Assembly: GCF_009724245.1 (NCBI RefSeq)
Contig: NZ_WNNK01000019.1
Span: 62,001 to 126,000 of the forward strand
Source of the DNA: Pseudomonas spelaei
GTDB taxonomy: Bacteria; Pseudomonadota; Gammaproteobacteria; Pseudomonadales; Pseudomonadaceae
DNA: 64,000 bases
Direction of reading: 5' to 3'
Shown here: in pieces, positions 1 to 8,387 of the stretch
Layout of the letters: the number at the start of each line of letters is the position of its first letter
Position numbering within the stretch: position 1 is the first letter of the stretch
The notes under the pieces: model-generated
Told to the model about the DNA's origin: nothing
The model's input: the letters and a program-made list of their open reading frames with translations, nothing else
Database searches by the model: none
Program-made: the position numbers and the translations under genes

Positions 1-2939
1 TCGGCGTACGCGACTGTTCGGTGCAGCGGCGCAATCAGAAAGTCCTCGAAGAAACCCCCGCACCGAACCTGCCGCCGGGCATGGCCGATGAGTTATGTGT
101 GGCTGCGATCACCCTGGCCAAAGCCGTGAACTACCGCAGCGCCGGCACCGTGGAATTTATCTTTGACAGTGCTGATGGGCGCTTCTATTTTCTCGAAGTG
201 AACACCCGGCTGCAGGTGGAGCATGGTGTGACCGAGCAGGTCTGGGGTGTGGACCTGGTGCGCTGGATGGTGCAATTGGCAGCCGGGGAGTTGCCGCCAT
301 TGCACGAGTTGGTGCTCAAACCTCAGGGCCATGCGATTCAGGCTCGCCTCTATGCTGAAGATCCGGGCCGGGATTTTCAGCCAAGCCCGGGACTTTTGAC
401 CTGCGTGGATTTCCCTTGCGCCGATGGCCTGCGGATCGACACATGGGTCGAAGCCGGTTGTGAGATCCCACCCTATTTCGACCCGATGCTCGCCAAGCTC
501 ATCACCTGGGCGCCCACCCGCGAACAGGCGCGCCTGGATTTGCATCAAGCCCTGAGCGACAGCCAGTTGTACGGCGTGGAAACCAATCGCGATTACCTGC
601 GGCAGATTCTGCTGGCGGCGCCCTTCGCCAGCGGCCAGCCATGGACTCGCTGCCTGGAGGGTCTGGCCTACCGTGCCGAGACGTTTGAAGTGCTCAGCGC
701 CGGTACGCAAACCAGTGTTCAAGACTATCCGGGGCGCCTGGGTTACTGGGCCGTCGGCGTGCCGCCGTCGGGCCCGATGGACAGCCGTGCGCTGCGGTTG
801 GGCAACCGATTGCTGGGTAACGAGGACGGCGCGGCCGCGCTGGAAATCACCATGAGCGGGCCGTTATTGCGCTTCAATTGCACAGCAGTGGTGGCGATCA
901 CCGGAGCGCAGATCCCGCTGCGGTTGAACGATCAAACCGTGTCGATGAACACTGCGTTGCTGATCCCCGCCGGCGCCACCTTGAGCCTGGGCACTATCCC
1001 TGGCGCAGGTGCACGCAGCTATCTGTGCCTGCGCGGCGGCCTGCAAGTGCCGGACTATCTGGGCAGCAAAAGCACCTTCACCCTCGGCCAGTTTGGTGGT
1101 CACGGCGGGCGGGCTCTGCGGGCGGGTGATGTGTTGCATCTGAAGCCGCTGGTGGATGTCAGTGCCGGTCAAACGTTGGAACCTGAGCCGCTTGCCGACG
1201 TGCGCACGCTGAGAGTGATCTACGGCCCTCACGGCGCGCCGGAATACTTCAAGCCGGAATACATCGACACCTTCTTCGCCACCCAGTGGGAAGTGCATTT
1301 CAACTCCAGTCGCACCGGCGTCAGGCTGATCGGACCGAAGCCTTTATGGGCACGTACGGACGGTGGAGAAGCGGGACTGCACCCCTCCAATATTCATGAC
1401 AATCCCTACGCAATTGGGGCGGTGGATTTTACCGGGGACATGCCGGTGATCCTCGGCCCCGACGGCCCGAGCCTCGGTGGATTTGTGTGCCCGGTGACGA
1501 TAATCGAGGCAGACCTGTGGCAATTGGGCCAGCTCAAAGCGGGCGACAAGATCATGTTCACCCCGGTCGACCTCAAGAGCGCCCGCGACCTCGCCCTGAA
1601 CTGGGATCAATCTGGCACCAAGATCCTGTGGGAGCCGGGCTTGCCCGCGATGGCATCACCTCGGTCTTCCGACCAACCTCAAACATGGGTATCGCCGATC
1701 ATTCTGGACATCGGCCAGGCGGACACCCGCCTCATCGCCCGCCTCGCCGGCGACACCCATCTGCTCCTGGAAATCGGCGCCCCCGAACTCGACCTGGTCC
1801 TGCGCTTTCGCGCCCATGCCCTGATGCAAGCCCTGGAGGCCCGTGCCCTGCATGGCGTCATCGACCTGACACCCGGCATCCGCTCCCTGCAAATCCACTA
1901 CCAGCCCGAACAACTGCCCCTCGCCGACCTGCTACCGCTGATCACCCGTGAATGGCACGCCGTATGCGCCACCCAAAACCTGCAAGTGCCCTCTCGTATA
2001 GTCCACCTGCCGCTGTCCTGGGACGATCCCGCTTGCCAACTGGCGATCGAAAAATACATGACCACCGTGCGCAAGGACGCGCCCTGGTGCCCGAGCAACC
2101 TGGAGTTCATCCGCCGCATCAATGACCTGGCCAGCCTCGATGAAGTACGCCACACCGTGTTCGACGCCAGCTACCTGGTGATGGGCCTGGGCGACGTCTA
2201 CCTCGGCGCACCAGTGGCCACGCCACTGGACCCGCGCCATCGTTTAGTGACCACCAAATACAACCCGGCGCGCACCTGGACTGCCGAGAACTCAGTGGGC
2301 ATCGGCGGTGCCTACCTGTGCGTCTACGGCATGGAAGGTCCCGGCGGTTATCAGTTCGTCGGGCGCACGTTGCAGATGTGGAATCGCTACCGGGAAGTGC
2401 CCGCGTTCGATGGCAAACCGTGGTTGCTGCGTTTCTTCGACCAGATCCGGTTTTATCCGGTCAGCGCCGAAGAGCTGGTGCAGATTCGTCGGGACTTCCC
2501 GCTGGGGCGTTTTGAATTGAGCATCGAACACAGCCAGTTGAACCTGGCGGATTATCAGACGTTTCTCGCCCAGGAAGCCCAGAGCATTGGCGACTTTCGA
2601 GCGCAACAACAGCGGGCATTCAACGCCGAACGCGAGCGCTGGATCGCCAGCGGCCAGGCGCATTTCGACAGTGAGGAGCTCGTAGCGCCCCTGGCTGAAG
2701 ACACCCCATTGCAGGCCAATCAATACAGCATCGACAGCCCTATCGCCGGCAACCTATGGCAGGTCCAGGTGAGCACTGGCAAACGTGTCGAGGCAGGCAG
2801 CGTGCTGGTGGTTCTGGAGTCGATGAAGATGGAAATTCCAGTGCTCGCACCGTTCGCCGGCACCGTGCAGGAAATCCCTGTGCAACCCGGCAGCAGCATC
2901 GGCGCCGGTCAGCGAGTGGTGGTGCTGGAACGTGACTGA
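1..2939 (+). CDS. uca: Urea carboxylase (urea amidolyase large part), 5' truncated by window edge
   Basis: Biotin-dependent carboxylase that turns urea, ATP and bicarbonate into allophanate in the cytoplasm. The reading frame is open from base 3, so the start lies upstream of the window. Seen in order: the C-terminal half of a biotin carboxylase domain (CSVQRRNQKVLEE, then FYFLEVNTRLQVEHGVTE), a KipA/AHS2 carboxyltransferase domain from about base 690 (SVQDYPGRLGYWAVGVPPSG), a linker near base 1630, a KipI/AHS1 domain from about base 2000 (GAYLCVYGMEGPGGYQFVG), and a biotinyl domain whose VLESMKMEI motif near base 2815 carries the biotinylated lysine. The order fits urea carboxylase rather than acetyl- or propionyl-CoA carboxylase. 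atzF follows 28 bases downstream and completes the pathway. Odd feature: the linker at 1628-1676 is encoded by a REP sequence. Confidence 0.93.
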   Translation, partial: GVRDCSVQRRNQKVLEETPAPNLPPGMADELCVAAITLAKAVNYRSAGTVEFIFDSADGRFYFLEVNTRLQVEHGVTEQVWGVDLVRWMVQLAAGELPPLHELVLKPQGHAIQARLYAEDPGRDFQPSPGLLTCVDFPCADGLRIDTWVEAGCEIPPYFDPMLAKLITWAPTREQARLDLHQALSDSQLYGVETNRDYLRQILLAAPFASGQPWTRCLEGLAYRAETFEVLSAGTQTSVQDYPGRLGYWAVGVPPSGPMDSRALRLGNRLLGNEDGAAALEITMSGPLLRFNCTAVVAITGAQIPLRLNDQTVSMNTALLIPAGATLSLGTIPGAGARSYLCLRGGLQVPDYLGSKSTFTLGQFGGHGGRALRAGDVLHLKPLVDVSAGQTLEPEPLADVRTLRVIYGPHGAPEYFKPEYIDTFFATQWEVHFNSSRTGVRLIGPKPLWARTDGGEAGLHPSNIHDNPYAIGAVDFTGDMPVILGPDGPSLGGFVCPVTIIEADLWQLGQLKAGDKIMFTPVDLKSARDLALNWDQSGTKILWEPGLPAMASPRSSDQPQTWVSPIILDIGQADTRLIARLAGDTHLLLEIGAPELDLVLRFRAHALMQALEARALHGVIDLTPGIRSLQIHYQPEQLPLADLLPLITREWHAVCATQNLQVPSRIVHLPLSWDDPACQLAIEKYMTTVRKDAPWCPSNLEFIRRINDLASLDEVRHTVFDASYLVMGLGDVYLGAPVATPLDPRHRLVTTKYNPARTWTAENSVGIGGAYLCVYGMEGPGGYQFVGRTLQMWNRYREVPAFDGKPWLLRFFDQIRFYPVSAEELVQIRRDFPLGRFELSIEHSQLNLADYQTFLAQEAQSIGDFRAQQQRAFNAERERWIASGQAHFDSEELVAPLAEDTPLQANQYSIDSPIAGNLWQVQVSTGKRVEAGSVLVVLESMKMEIPVLAPFAGTVQEIPVQPGSSIGAGQRVVVLERD
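1628..1676 (+). repeat. Half of a REP/REPIN element inside the urea carboxylase gene
   Basis: This stretch closely matches the left half and loop of the intergenic REPINs at 53600-53686 and 48944-49030: a GTGGGAGC start, a GGCTTGCCCGCGAT-like core and then CATCACCTCGGTCTTC. It lies in frame between the KipA-like and KipI-like domains and is translated as roughly WEPGLPAMASPRSS. No right-hand half follows, so it is a single REP arm rather than a full hairpin pair. Confidence 0.75.
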
Positions 2940-2967
2940 TCTCTCTTTTTCTACAGGCGGACAAGCC

Positions 2968-4737
2968 ATGAATTTGCAACTCGATAACCTGCGCAGCGCT
3001 TACCTGAGTGGCGACACCACCCCGCGCCGATTGCTGCTGCAACTGCGGGAAAAAGCCGAGCAACTGAACCCCGACTATCACCTGTTTATCCATCTGCTGA
3101 GCCTTGAGGCGTTGGAGCCATATCTCGCTGCACTGGAAGATCAAGAAATCAGCGAACTGCCGCTGTTCGGCGTACCGTTCGCGATCAAGGACAACATCGA
3201 CCTGGCGGGTATTCCCACCACGGCAGCATGCCCCGCATTCGCTTATACACCGGAGCGTTCGGCGACGATCGTTGAGCAGTTGATCGCCCTCGGTGCCGTG
3301 CCGTTGGGCAAGACCAACCTTGATCAGTTCGCCACCGGGCTCAACGGCAGCCGCTCGCCGTATGGCGCCTGCCCTAACAGCGTCTTGCCGGAATACCCGT
3401 CGGGTGGCTCCAGTGCAGGTTCTTCTTTAGCTGTCGCCCTGGGCGTGGCGAGTTTTGCCTTGGGGACCGACACCGCCGGCTCCGGTCGCGTTCCGGCGGC
3501 GTTGAATAATCTGCTGGGTTTGAAAGCGACCAAAGGCCTGATCTCTACGGCGGGCGTGGTGCCGGCGTGTCGCACACTGGATTGCGTCACGACGTTCACC
3601 CGTACTGCGCGGGAGGCCAGCCAATTGTTGGCGTTGACCGCAACGCTGGACCCTCGGGACGCATACAGTCGCCAAAACCCGGCCTGGAATGACGCCTCGG
3701 CGTTTGGTGCGCCACAGTCCTTTCGCTTTGGCGTACCTCGGGATCAGGACCTGGCGTTTTTCGGCTGTGAGCAAGGCCCGCGCTTGTTCCGCCAGGCCAT
3801 CGCCCGTCTGATCGCTCTCGGTGGTGAGCCCGTCACCCTGGACCTTTCGCCGTTCCTCGAAGCCGCCCGCCTGCTGTACGAAGGCCCGTGGGTAGCAGAG
3901 CGCTATAGCGTTGCGGGGGATTTGATGGAAAACACGCCTGAAGCGGTACTGCCGGTGATTCGCGCCGTATTGGCCAAGGCGCCTGCCGTGACCGGCGTCG
4001 ACACTTTCCGCGCCCAGTACCGCCTGCAAACCCTGAAAGCGCTGTGCGACCAGGCGCTGCAAGGTCTCGATTGCGTGCTCACACCGACCATCGGCCGTCC
4101 CGTCACCCTCGATGAATTGCGCGAGGAACCGGTGTTGCGCAATGCCGAACTGGGCTACTACACCAACTTCATGAACCTGCTGGATTACGCCGCCGTCGCT
4201 GTGCCCAGCGGCTTTATGGACAACGGTTTGCCTTGGGGCGTGACATTGTTTGGTCGCGCCTTTACCGATCAGTACCTGCTCAGCGTGGCTGATGCGTTGC
4301 AGCGCCAACAGGCACTCGCCGCACCGGCAACCGGCGTCGCCAGCCATGATCGGACGCGCCTGGTGGTCTGCGGCGCGCACCTGGAAGGCCTGGCACTCAA
4401 CGGTCAACTGACCCGCCGTGGCGCGCGCTTGCTGGAACGCACGCATAGCTCAGCGGACTATCAACTCTTTGCCCTCGCGGGTGGCCCGCCTTACCGACCG
4501 GGCATGCTGCGGGTGGCCGAAGGTGGCGTAGCCATCGCGGTGGAAGTCTGGGACCTGCCCAGCAGCGAACTAGGCTCCTTCCTCCACGGCATCCCCGCGC
4601 CCCTGGGCCTGGGCAAGGTGCAACTGGCGGACGGGCGCTGGGAAAGCGGCTTTATCTGCGAACCTTATGGGCTCGCCGCCGCAGTCGACATCAGCCACTT
4701 CGGCGGCTGGCGCGCCTACCTGCGCAGTTTGCAATAA
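2968..4737 (+). CDS. atzF: Allophanate hydrolase
   Basis: Hydrolyses allophanate to ammonia and carbon dioxide, the second step of the urea amidolyase pathway. The 589-residue protein has an amidase-signature domain with the Ser-cisSer-Lys triad visible as K74 (FAIKDN), S148 in PSGGSSAGSS and S172 in GTDTAGSGR, then a C-terminal allophanate-hydrolase domain from about residue 460 (ending VDISHFGGWRAYLRSLQ), so it is full length. I chose ATG 2968, which follows AGGCGGA at 2955-2961. An in-frame GTG at 2932 would overlap the preceding gene but has no better ribosome site. Cotranscription with uca is very likely. Confidence 0.93.
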   Translation: MNLQLDNLRSAYLSGDTTPRRLLLQLREKAEQLNPDYHLFIHLLSLEALEPYLAALEDQEISELPLFGVPFAIKDNIDLAGIPTTAACPAFAYTPERSATIVEQLIALGAVPLGKTNLDQFATGLNGSRSPYGACPNSVLPEYPSGGSSAGSSLAVALGVASFALGTDTAGSGRVPAALNNLLGLKATKGLISTAGVVPACRTLDCVTTFTRTAREASQLLALTATLDPRDAYSRQNPAWNDASAFGAPQSFRFGVPRDQDLAFFGCEQGPRLFRQAIARLIALGGEPVTLDLSPFLEAARLLYEGPWVAERYSVAGDLMENTPEAVLPVIRAVLAKAPAVTGVDTFRAQYRLQTLKALCDQALQGLDCVLTPTIGRPVTLDELREEPVLRNAELGYYTNFMNLLDYAAVAVPSGFMDNGLPWGVTLFGRAFTDQYLLSVADALQRQQALAAPATGVASHDRTRLVVCGAHLEGLALNGQLTRRGARLLERTHSSADYQLFALAGGPPYRPGMLRVAEGGVAIAVEVWDLPSSELGSFLHGIPAPLGLGKVQLADGRWESGFICEPYGLAAAVDISHFGGWRAYLRSLQ

Positions 4738-4809
4738 CGGGCCTTGGCTGTATCGTGCAAGGCACACCGGGTTCCACCGGGACTAATCCGATACAGCCTG
4801 AACCGACCG

Positions 4810-5022
4810 ATGACCACAGCTCAACTTTGCCCCGCCTGCGGCGCCCGCAACGACTGCGCCCTGGCCGATCCGCGTACTGCCGACCAGGCCTGCTGGTGCT
4901 ACAGCGTCACCATCGACCCGGCCGTGCTCCAAGCGCTGCCGGATGAACTGCGCAACAAGGCCTGCCTGTGCCCACGCTGCGCTCAGGTCGACGAGCAACT
5001 GCGCGGGGCCGAGCAAGCGTAA
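4810..5022 (+). CDS. Small cysteine-rich CWC family protein
   Basis: A 70-residue protein starting MTTAQLCPACGARNDC, with paired cysteines (CPACGARNDC, CWC, CLCPRC) typical of the cysteine-rich CWC family, probably a zinc-binding protein of unknown role. ATG 4810 is preferred to the upstream in-frame GTG at 4744 because the conserved part begins here. Its TAA stop overlaps the ATG of rsuA (TAATG), which implies translational coupling. The same pairing of a CWC protein with a small-subunit pseudouridine synthase is familiar in pseudomonads, but I know of no demonstrated function. Confidence 0.8.
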   Translation: MTTAQLCPACGARNDCALADPRTADQACWCYSVTIDPAVLQALPDELRNKACLCPRCAQVDEQLRGAEQA

Positions 5023-5714
5023 TGCGTGTCGACCGTTTCCTCAGCAACCTGCCCCGCTTCAATCGCCAACAAGTACGCCTGCTACTAGTGGAGCGGCGGA
5101 TCCGGGTCGACGGCCACGTGGTCAGCGATCCCCATCACGAAGTGCGCGAATTCAGCCAGGTCTCGCTGGACGACGAAGTTCTGCAAACGGGTAAACCGGC
5201 GCGCTATTTCATGCTGCACAAACCCCAGGGTTGCGTCAGCGCCACGGCCGACCCACAACACCGCACCGTGCTCGATCTGCTGGATGAACCGGACAAGGGC
5301 GAGTTGCACATCGCCGGTCGCCTGGACTTCAACACCACGGGGCTGCTGCTGATCACCAACGATGGTCAGTGGTCACGGCGCCTGACCCAGCCGCAGACCA
5401 AACTGCCCAAGGTCTACTACGTCGAGACCGAGCAAGACATCGGTCCCGAATACGCGACTACCTTCGCCGCCGGCCTGTACTTCGCCTTCGAAGACCTCAC
5501 CACCCAACCGGCCGAACTGCTGGTGCTGAGCCCCAGAACGGCGCGCCTGAGCATCACTGAAGGGCGTTATCATCAGGTGAAGCGCATGTTCGGACACTTC
5601 GACAACAAAGTGATCCGCCTGCATCGCGAACGCATGGGACCGCTGGTACTCGATGAAAACCTTGCCCCTGGCCAGTACCGAACGCTGACAGACGCTGAGA
5701 TCCAACAGGTCTGA
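5022..5714 (+). CDS. rsuA: 16S rRNA pseudouridine(516) synthase
   Basis: Isomerises uridine 516 of 16S rRNA to pseudouridine. The 230-residue length matches E. coli RsuA (231). An N-terminal S4 RNA-binding domain covers residues 1-60, followed by the synthase domain with catalytic D102 in GRLDFNTTGLLL and the conserved EGRYHQVKRMF and HRERMGPL segments. The start is ATG 5022, overlapping the stop of the CWC gene. RluE/RluB-type relatives are alternatives, but the length and the position of D102 favour RsuA. Confidence 0.9.
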   Translation: MRVDRFLSNLPRFNRQQVRLLLVERRIRVDGHVVSDPHHEVREFSQVSLDDEVLQTGKPARYFMLHKPQGCVSATADPQHRTVLDLLDEPDKGELHIAGRLDFNTTGLLLITNDGQWSRRLTQPQTKLPKVYYVETEQDIGPEYATTFAAGLYFAFEDLTTQPAELLVLSPRTARLSITEGRYHQVKRMFGHFDNKVIRLHRERMGPLVLDENLAPGQYRTLTDAEIQQV

Positions 5715-6018
5715 TGACCGTTCAGCCGATGATGGAAAAAAAACGCGCTTTCGACTGGCGACCTGGCCCCCATCCTGCTTGAATCCAAACGCCAGCCGCA
5801 ATATGACTGGCAAGTCACCCCTACTTCCAAGAAACACTTTGCCCGCCCGCGCCGCTTGATCTGTGGGCATCTTCGGCAAATTGCCCGCCATAACAACACC
5901 CGTCGGCCAGCCACCATCGGACCGACATGGGCCCTCACTTCCAGGCGTATGCCTACCTGTCACAAAGCTCGTGCAGAGTGATCTGCGCGCACCACCCGCT
6001 TGCCAGGAGTCTTACGAC
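5715..6018. other. Intergenic region before phaG
   Basis: About 304 bases without a supported gene. Contains a run of eight A near 5737 and no convincing terminator hairpin. A GTG at 5863 opens in frame with phaG, but the extension lacks the conserved PhaG N-terminus, so I treat this as the phaG upstream region. No confident sigma-70, sigma-54 or AlgU promoter could be picked by eye. Confidence 0.5.
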
Positions 6019-6903
6019 ATGAGGCCAGAAATCGCTGTGCTGGATATACAGGGGCAGTATCGGGTTTACACGGAGTTCTATCGCGCGGACGCTGCTGAAA
6101 AGACCATCATCCTGGTCAACGGCTCCATGGCCACCACCGCGTCTTTCGCCCAGACCGTGAAAAGCCTGTACCCGCAATTCAACGTGGTCCTGTACGACCA
6201 GCCCTACGCCGGTCGTTCCAAAGCCCACAACCGCCACGAGAAAATGCTGACGAAGGAAGTCGAAGGTCAGATCCTCCTGGAACTCATCGACCACTTCGCC
6301 GCCGAACACGTGTTGTCCTTCTCCTGGGGCGGCGCCGCCACCCTGGTTGCCCTCGCCCACCGCCCTCGTCGCGTGGAAAAGGCCGTGATCAGCTCGTTCT
6401 CGCCGGTGATCAACGCCCCCATGCGTGATTACCTGGAACGTGGCGTCGACTACCTCGGCAACCTCGACCGCGACCGCGTGGGGCATCTGGTCAACAGCAC
6501 CATCGGCAAACACCTGCCATCGCTGTTCAAGCGCTACAACTACAAGCATGTGAGCAGCCTGGCCGAACATGAATATGGGCAGATGCACTTTCACATCAGC
6601 CACGTGCTCAACAGCGATCGACTGTGCTACCTCAAGGCGGCGAAGCAGATCGACATTCCGGTGTTGTTTCTGAACGGGGAATGGGACGAGTACACCAGTG
6701 CCCAGGATGCCAGGTTGTTTGGCCAGCACGTGGCGAACAGCAGCTTCGGGACGATCCAGGCGACCGGGCACTTTCTGGACATGGAGCATAAAGCGGCATG
6801 CCGGGAGAGTCGGCAGGCGTTGATGGGCTTTTTGCGGCCGGAGCAGCAACGGGGTCGGCTTCGCTACCACGCATCGCAGCCACAGCATGCATTCGCGATA
6901 TGA
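6019..6903 (+). CDS. phaG: (R)-3-hydroxydecanoyl-ACP:CoA transacylase/HAA synthase-type enzyme PhaG
   Basis: Links de novo fatty-acid synthesis to medium-chain polyhydroxyalkanoate precursors by acting on (R)-3-hydroxyacyl-ACP. The 294-residue alpha/beta hydrolase begins MRPEIAVLDIQGQYRVYTEF and ends QHAFAI, as in P. putida PhaG as I recall it. The nucleophile is S102 in SFSWGGAAT, with the acid in NGEWDEYTS and the histidine in ATGHFLDMEH. RhlA, the rhamnolipid HAA synthase, is a close homologue, but there is no rhlB beside this gene and the N- and C-termini are PhaG-like. Monocistronic by context. The last bases run into a REP element. Confidence 0.9.
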   Translation: MRPEIAVLDIQGQYRVYTEFYRADAAEKTIILVNGSMATTASFAQTVKSLYPQFNVVLYDQPYAGRSKAHNRHEKMLTKEVEGQILLELIDHFAAEHVLSFSWGGAATLVALAHRPRRVEKAVISSFSPVINAPMRDYLERGVDYLGNLDRDRVGHLVNSTIGKHLPSLFKRYNYKHVSSLAEHEYGQMHFHISHVLNSDRLCYLKAAKQIDIPVLFLNGEWDEYTSAQDARLFGQHVANSSFGTIQATGHFLDMEHKAACRESRQALMGFLRPEQQRGRLRYHASQPQHAFAI

Positions 6904-6915
6904 GCCGAGATCCTC

Positions 6916-7122
6916 TGTGGGAGGCGGGCTTGCCCTAATGCCGTTCAGTTAAGGAATGGAGATCCGGCAACCGAAGCAACTCCCACAGTTGATCTTTGTA
7001 GTCTTGAGCAGTGCGTTCGCTTAACTGAACGGTATTAGGGCTTGCCCGCGATGGTCGATAACACGTGTTTACGGGTTAAACACGGCGCTCTTGAATCCAT
7101 CGCGAGCAAGCTCGCGCCTACA
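6916..7122. repeat. REP-type inverted repeat interrupted by a short insertion
   Basis: The left arm at 6916-6934 (GTGGGAGGCGGGCTTGCC) and its continuation from 7041 (CTTGCCCGCGATGG) pair with the right arm ending near 7122 (CCATCGCGAGCAAGCTCGCG). The left arm is split by the 104-bp element at 6935-7038. Related REPINs lie at 48944-49030, 53600-53686 and 55539-55627. Confidence 0.75.
6935..7038. mobile_element. 104-bp MITE-like element with 19-bp terminal inverted repeats
   Basis: The ends are CTAATGCCGTTCAGTTAAG at 6935-6953 and its complement at 7020-7038, which differs at one position. An identical 8-bp sequence GGCTTGCC flanks both sides (6927-6934 and 7039-7046), as expected for a target-site duplication. 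There is no room for a transposase, so it must be moved in trans. Terminal repeats and 8-bp duplication would be compatible with an IS4-like parent, but that is inference. Confidence 0.8.
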
Positions 7123-7181
7123 GAGGGCGCGCTCACGGCTTCGGCCGACCCGCGCAACCCACACATTCTCCAAAGAAAAAC

Positions 7182-7210
7182 TTCAAATCCCCGCGCACAT
7201 CTGGTACAAA
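7182..7210 (+). promoter_or_regulatory. Possible promoter of tRNA-Gly
   Basis: TTCAAA at 7182-7187 and TACAAA at 7205-7210 are separated by 17 bases and end 14 bases before the mature tRNA, a usual geometry for a tRNA promoter. Chosen by eye. Confidence 0.4.
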
Positions 7211-7224
7211 GTCAGCCGCTCTGA

Positions 7225-7298
7225 GCGGGTGTCGTATAATGGCATTACTCCAGCTTCCCAAGCTGATAACGAGGGTTCGATTCCCTTCACCCGCTCCA
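7225..7298 (+). tRNA. tRNA-Gly (anticodon CCC)
   Basis: A 74-base cloverleaf: acceptor GCGGGTG pairs with CACCCGC at 7288-7294, followed by discriminator T and an encoded CCA. The T arm contains GGTTCGATTCC. The anticodon loop TTCCCAA at 7255-7261 gives CCC, which reads GGG glycine codons. The anticodon stem has one non-pair at its outer end (C/A). It stands alone, with a terminator about 50 bases downstream. Confidence 0.93.
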
Positions 7299-7350
7299 CT
7301 TTGATTTTGGTCTCACGTCAGGATGTTTTGGCGGGGGATTTAGAAGCAGA

Positions 7351-7379
7351 AAAACCGGCTCTTGAAGGCCGGTTTTTTT
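7351..7379 (+). terminator. Rho-independent terminator after tRNA-Gly
   Basis: An AAAACCGGCT arm, a short loop and an AGCCGG-complementary arm (AGGCCGG) are followed by seven T. The run of A before the hairpin could also make it work for leftward transcription. Confidence 0.8.
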
Positions 7380-7489
7380 ATGGGCGGGATTTGACAGCAC
7401 CATCCAAATAAATAAATCCGTCCGCTTTTCCCCGTAAAAACTCTATCGAGTGGGCCGTTAATCGGACGTCTGGCCTTTTGATAAACGCC

Positions 7490-8314
7490 TCAAGCTATCT
7501 TGCGCTGCGCCAAATACTCTCTTGGTGACTCGCCTAACGCTTTACGAAACATCGCCGTAAAAGCACTGGGGCTGGTATAGCCTAGAGCGTTGGCTACCAG
7601 CGACAAGGCTTCGCCTTTTTCAAGTCGCGCAAGTGCTTCCACTAATTTGACCTGCTGCACCCAGTACCTGAAATTCAATCCCGTCTCCCGAACAAAGAGC
7701 CGCATCAGAGTTCGTGGGCTCGTGCTCACTTGGTCCGCCCAATACTCAATTGTCAATGAGCGCTCCGGACACTGGAAAATAGCCTCACACACCGCAATCA
7801 ATCTCTTGTCTTTGGGCCACGGAATCTCGAATGGGGCTGATTTAGAAAGGCTTATCTCATCCAGGATCAGTGCCACTATATGGCTGCATCTGCCCTCGAG
7901 AGAATACTCAATCGGCTCGTCGACAAGCGCCAGAATAAGAGACTTCAACAGGTTTGAAACCTCAATCACTCTGCACTTACAACCAAGCGTTTGAGCTATA
8001 TCCGGATCGATGTAAAGCGAACGGGCTTTTACCTCCCCCAACATCGTCTGATCATGTATGACACCGGCGGGAATCCACAGAGCTCGTTTGGCAGGAAGCA
8101 ACCAGATACCCCCGTCAGTTGCCGCACGCATGACGCCTTCTTCCGCATACAGCAACTGCCCTCGATGATGACTGTGGGGAACGACATAACTTCCGTCTGA
8201 ATAGGTGCTAGGCATTACCGTCACAGGTTGCGAGACGAACTGATAGTCCTCCGGGTTTCTGCTCTTGAGCAGCCAATCCCGGTTGTCACTTTGGCGACGA
8301 TATCTGTCACTCAT
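7490..8314 (-). CDS. AraC-family regulator with cupin domain, NimR-like
   Basis: A 274-residue transcription factor. An N-terminal cupin sensor (around VVPHSHHRGQLLYAEEGV, residues 45-62, and LWIPAGVIHDQ) is followed by two AraC-type helix-turn-helix motifs, the last around ALGYTSPSAFTAMFRKALG near the C-terminus. It is divergent from a CynX/NimT-type MFS exporter with a 73-base shared control region. That layout is the same as E. coli nimR-nimT, where NimR represses the 2-nitroimidazole exporter. Base composition is visibly more A+T-rich than the surrounding genes, suggesting transfer. Ligand unknown. Confidence 0.85.
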   Translation of the reverse strand: MSDRYRRQSDNRDWLLKSRNPEDYQFVSQPVTVMPSTYSDGSYVVPHSHHRGQLLYAEEGVMRAATDGGIWLLPAKRALWIPAGVIHDQTMLGEVKARSLYIDPDIAQTLGCKCRVIEVSNLLKSLILALVDEPIEYSLEGRCSHIVALILDEISLSKSAPFEIPWPKDKRLIAVCEAIFQCPERSLTIEYWADQVSTSPRTLMRLFVRETGLNFRYWVQQVKLVEALARLEKGEALSLVANALGYTSPSAFTAMFRKALGESPREYLAQRKIA

Positions 8315-8348
8315 TGAATAGGCGTCGTGGTTAACGTGGCTGGGTAAA

Positions 8349-8361
8349 TGCCCCTAGGGCA
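8349..8361. promoter_or_regulatory. Small palindrome in the regulator/transporter control region
   Basis: TGCCC-CTA-GGGCA lies midway between the divergent AraC-type regulator and the NimT-like gene. It is a candidate operator for the regulator. A perfect 5-bp dyad alone is weak evidence. Confidence 0.35.
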
Positions 8362-8387
8362 AGGCTCAACCCAAACAGGATGGATGC

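Noticed and set aside
3427..4446. A 339-codon minus-strand frame opposite atzF
   Set aside because: No recognisable motifs, low-complexity antisense pattern. atzF is clearly the real gene.
5715..6018. Sigma-54 or AlgU promoter for phaG
   Set aside because: No stretch matched TGGC-N8-TTGC or GAACTT-N16-TCTGA with correct spacing.
6019..6903. Identification as RhlA (rhamnolipid HAA synthase)
   Set aside because: No rhlB or rhl regulators nearby and the termini match PhaG; the two enzymes are homologous, so a residual doubt remains.
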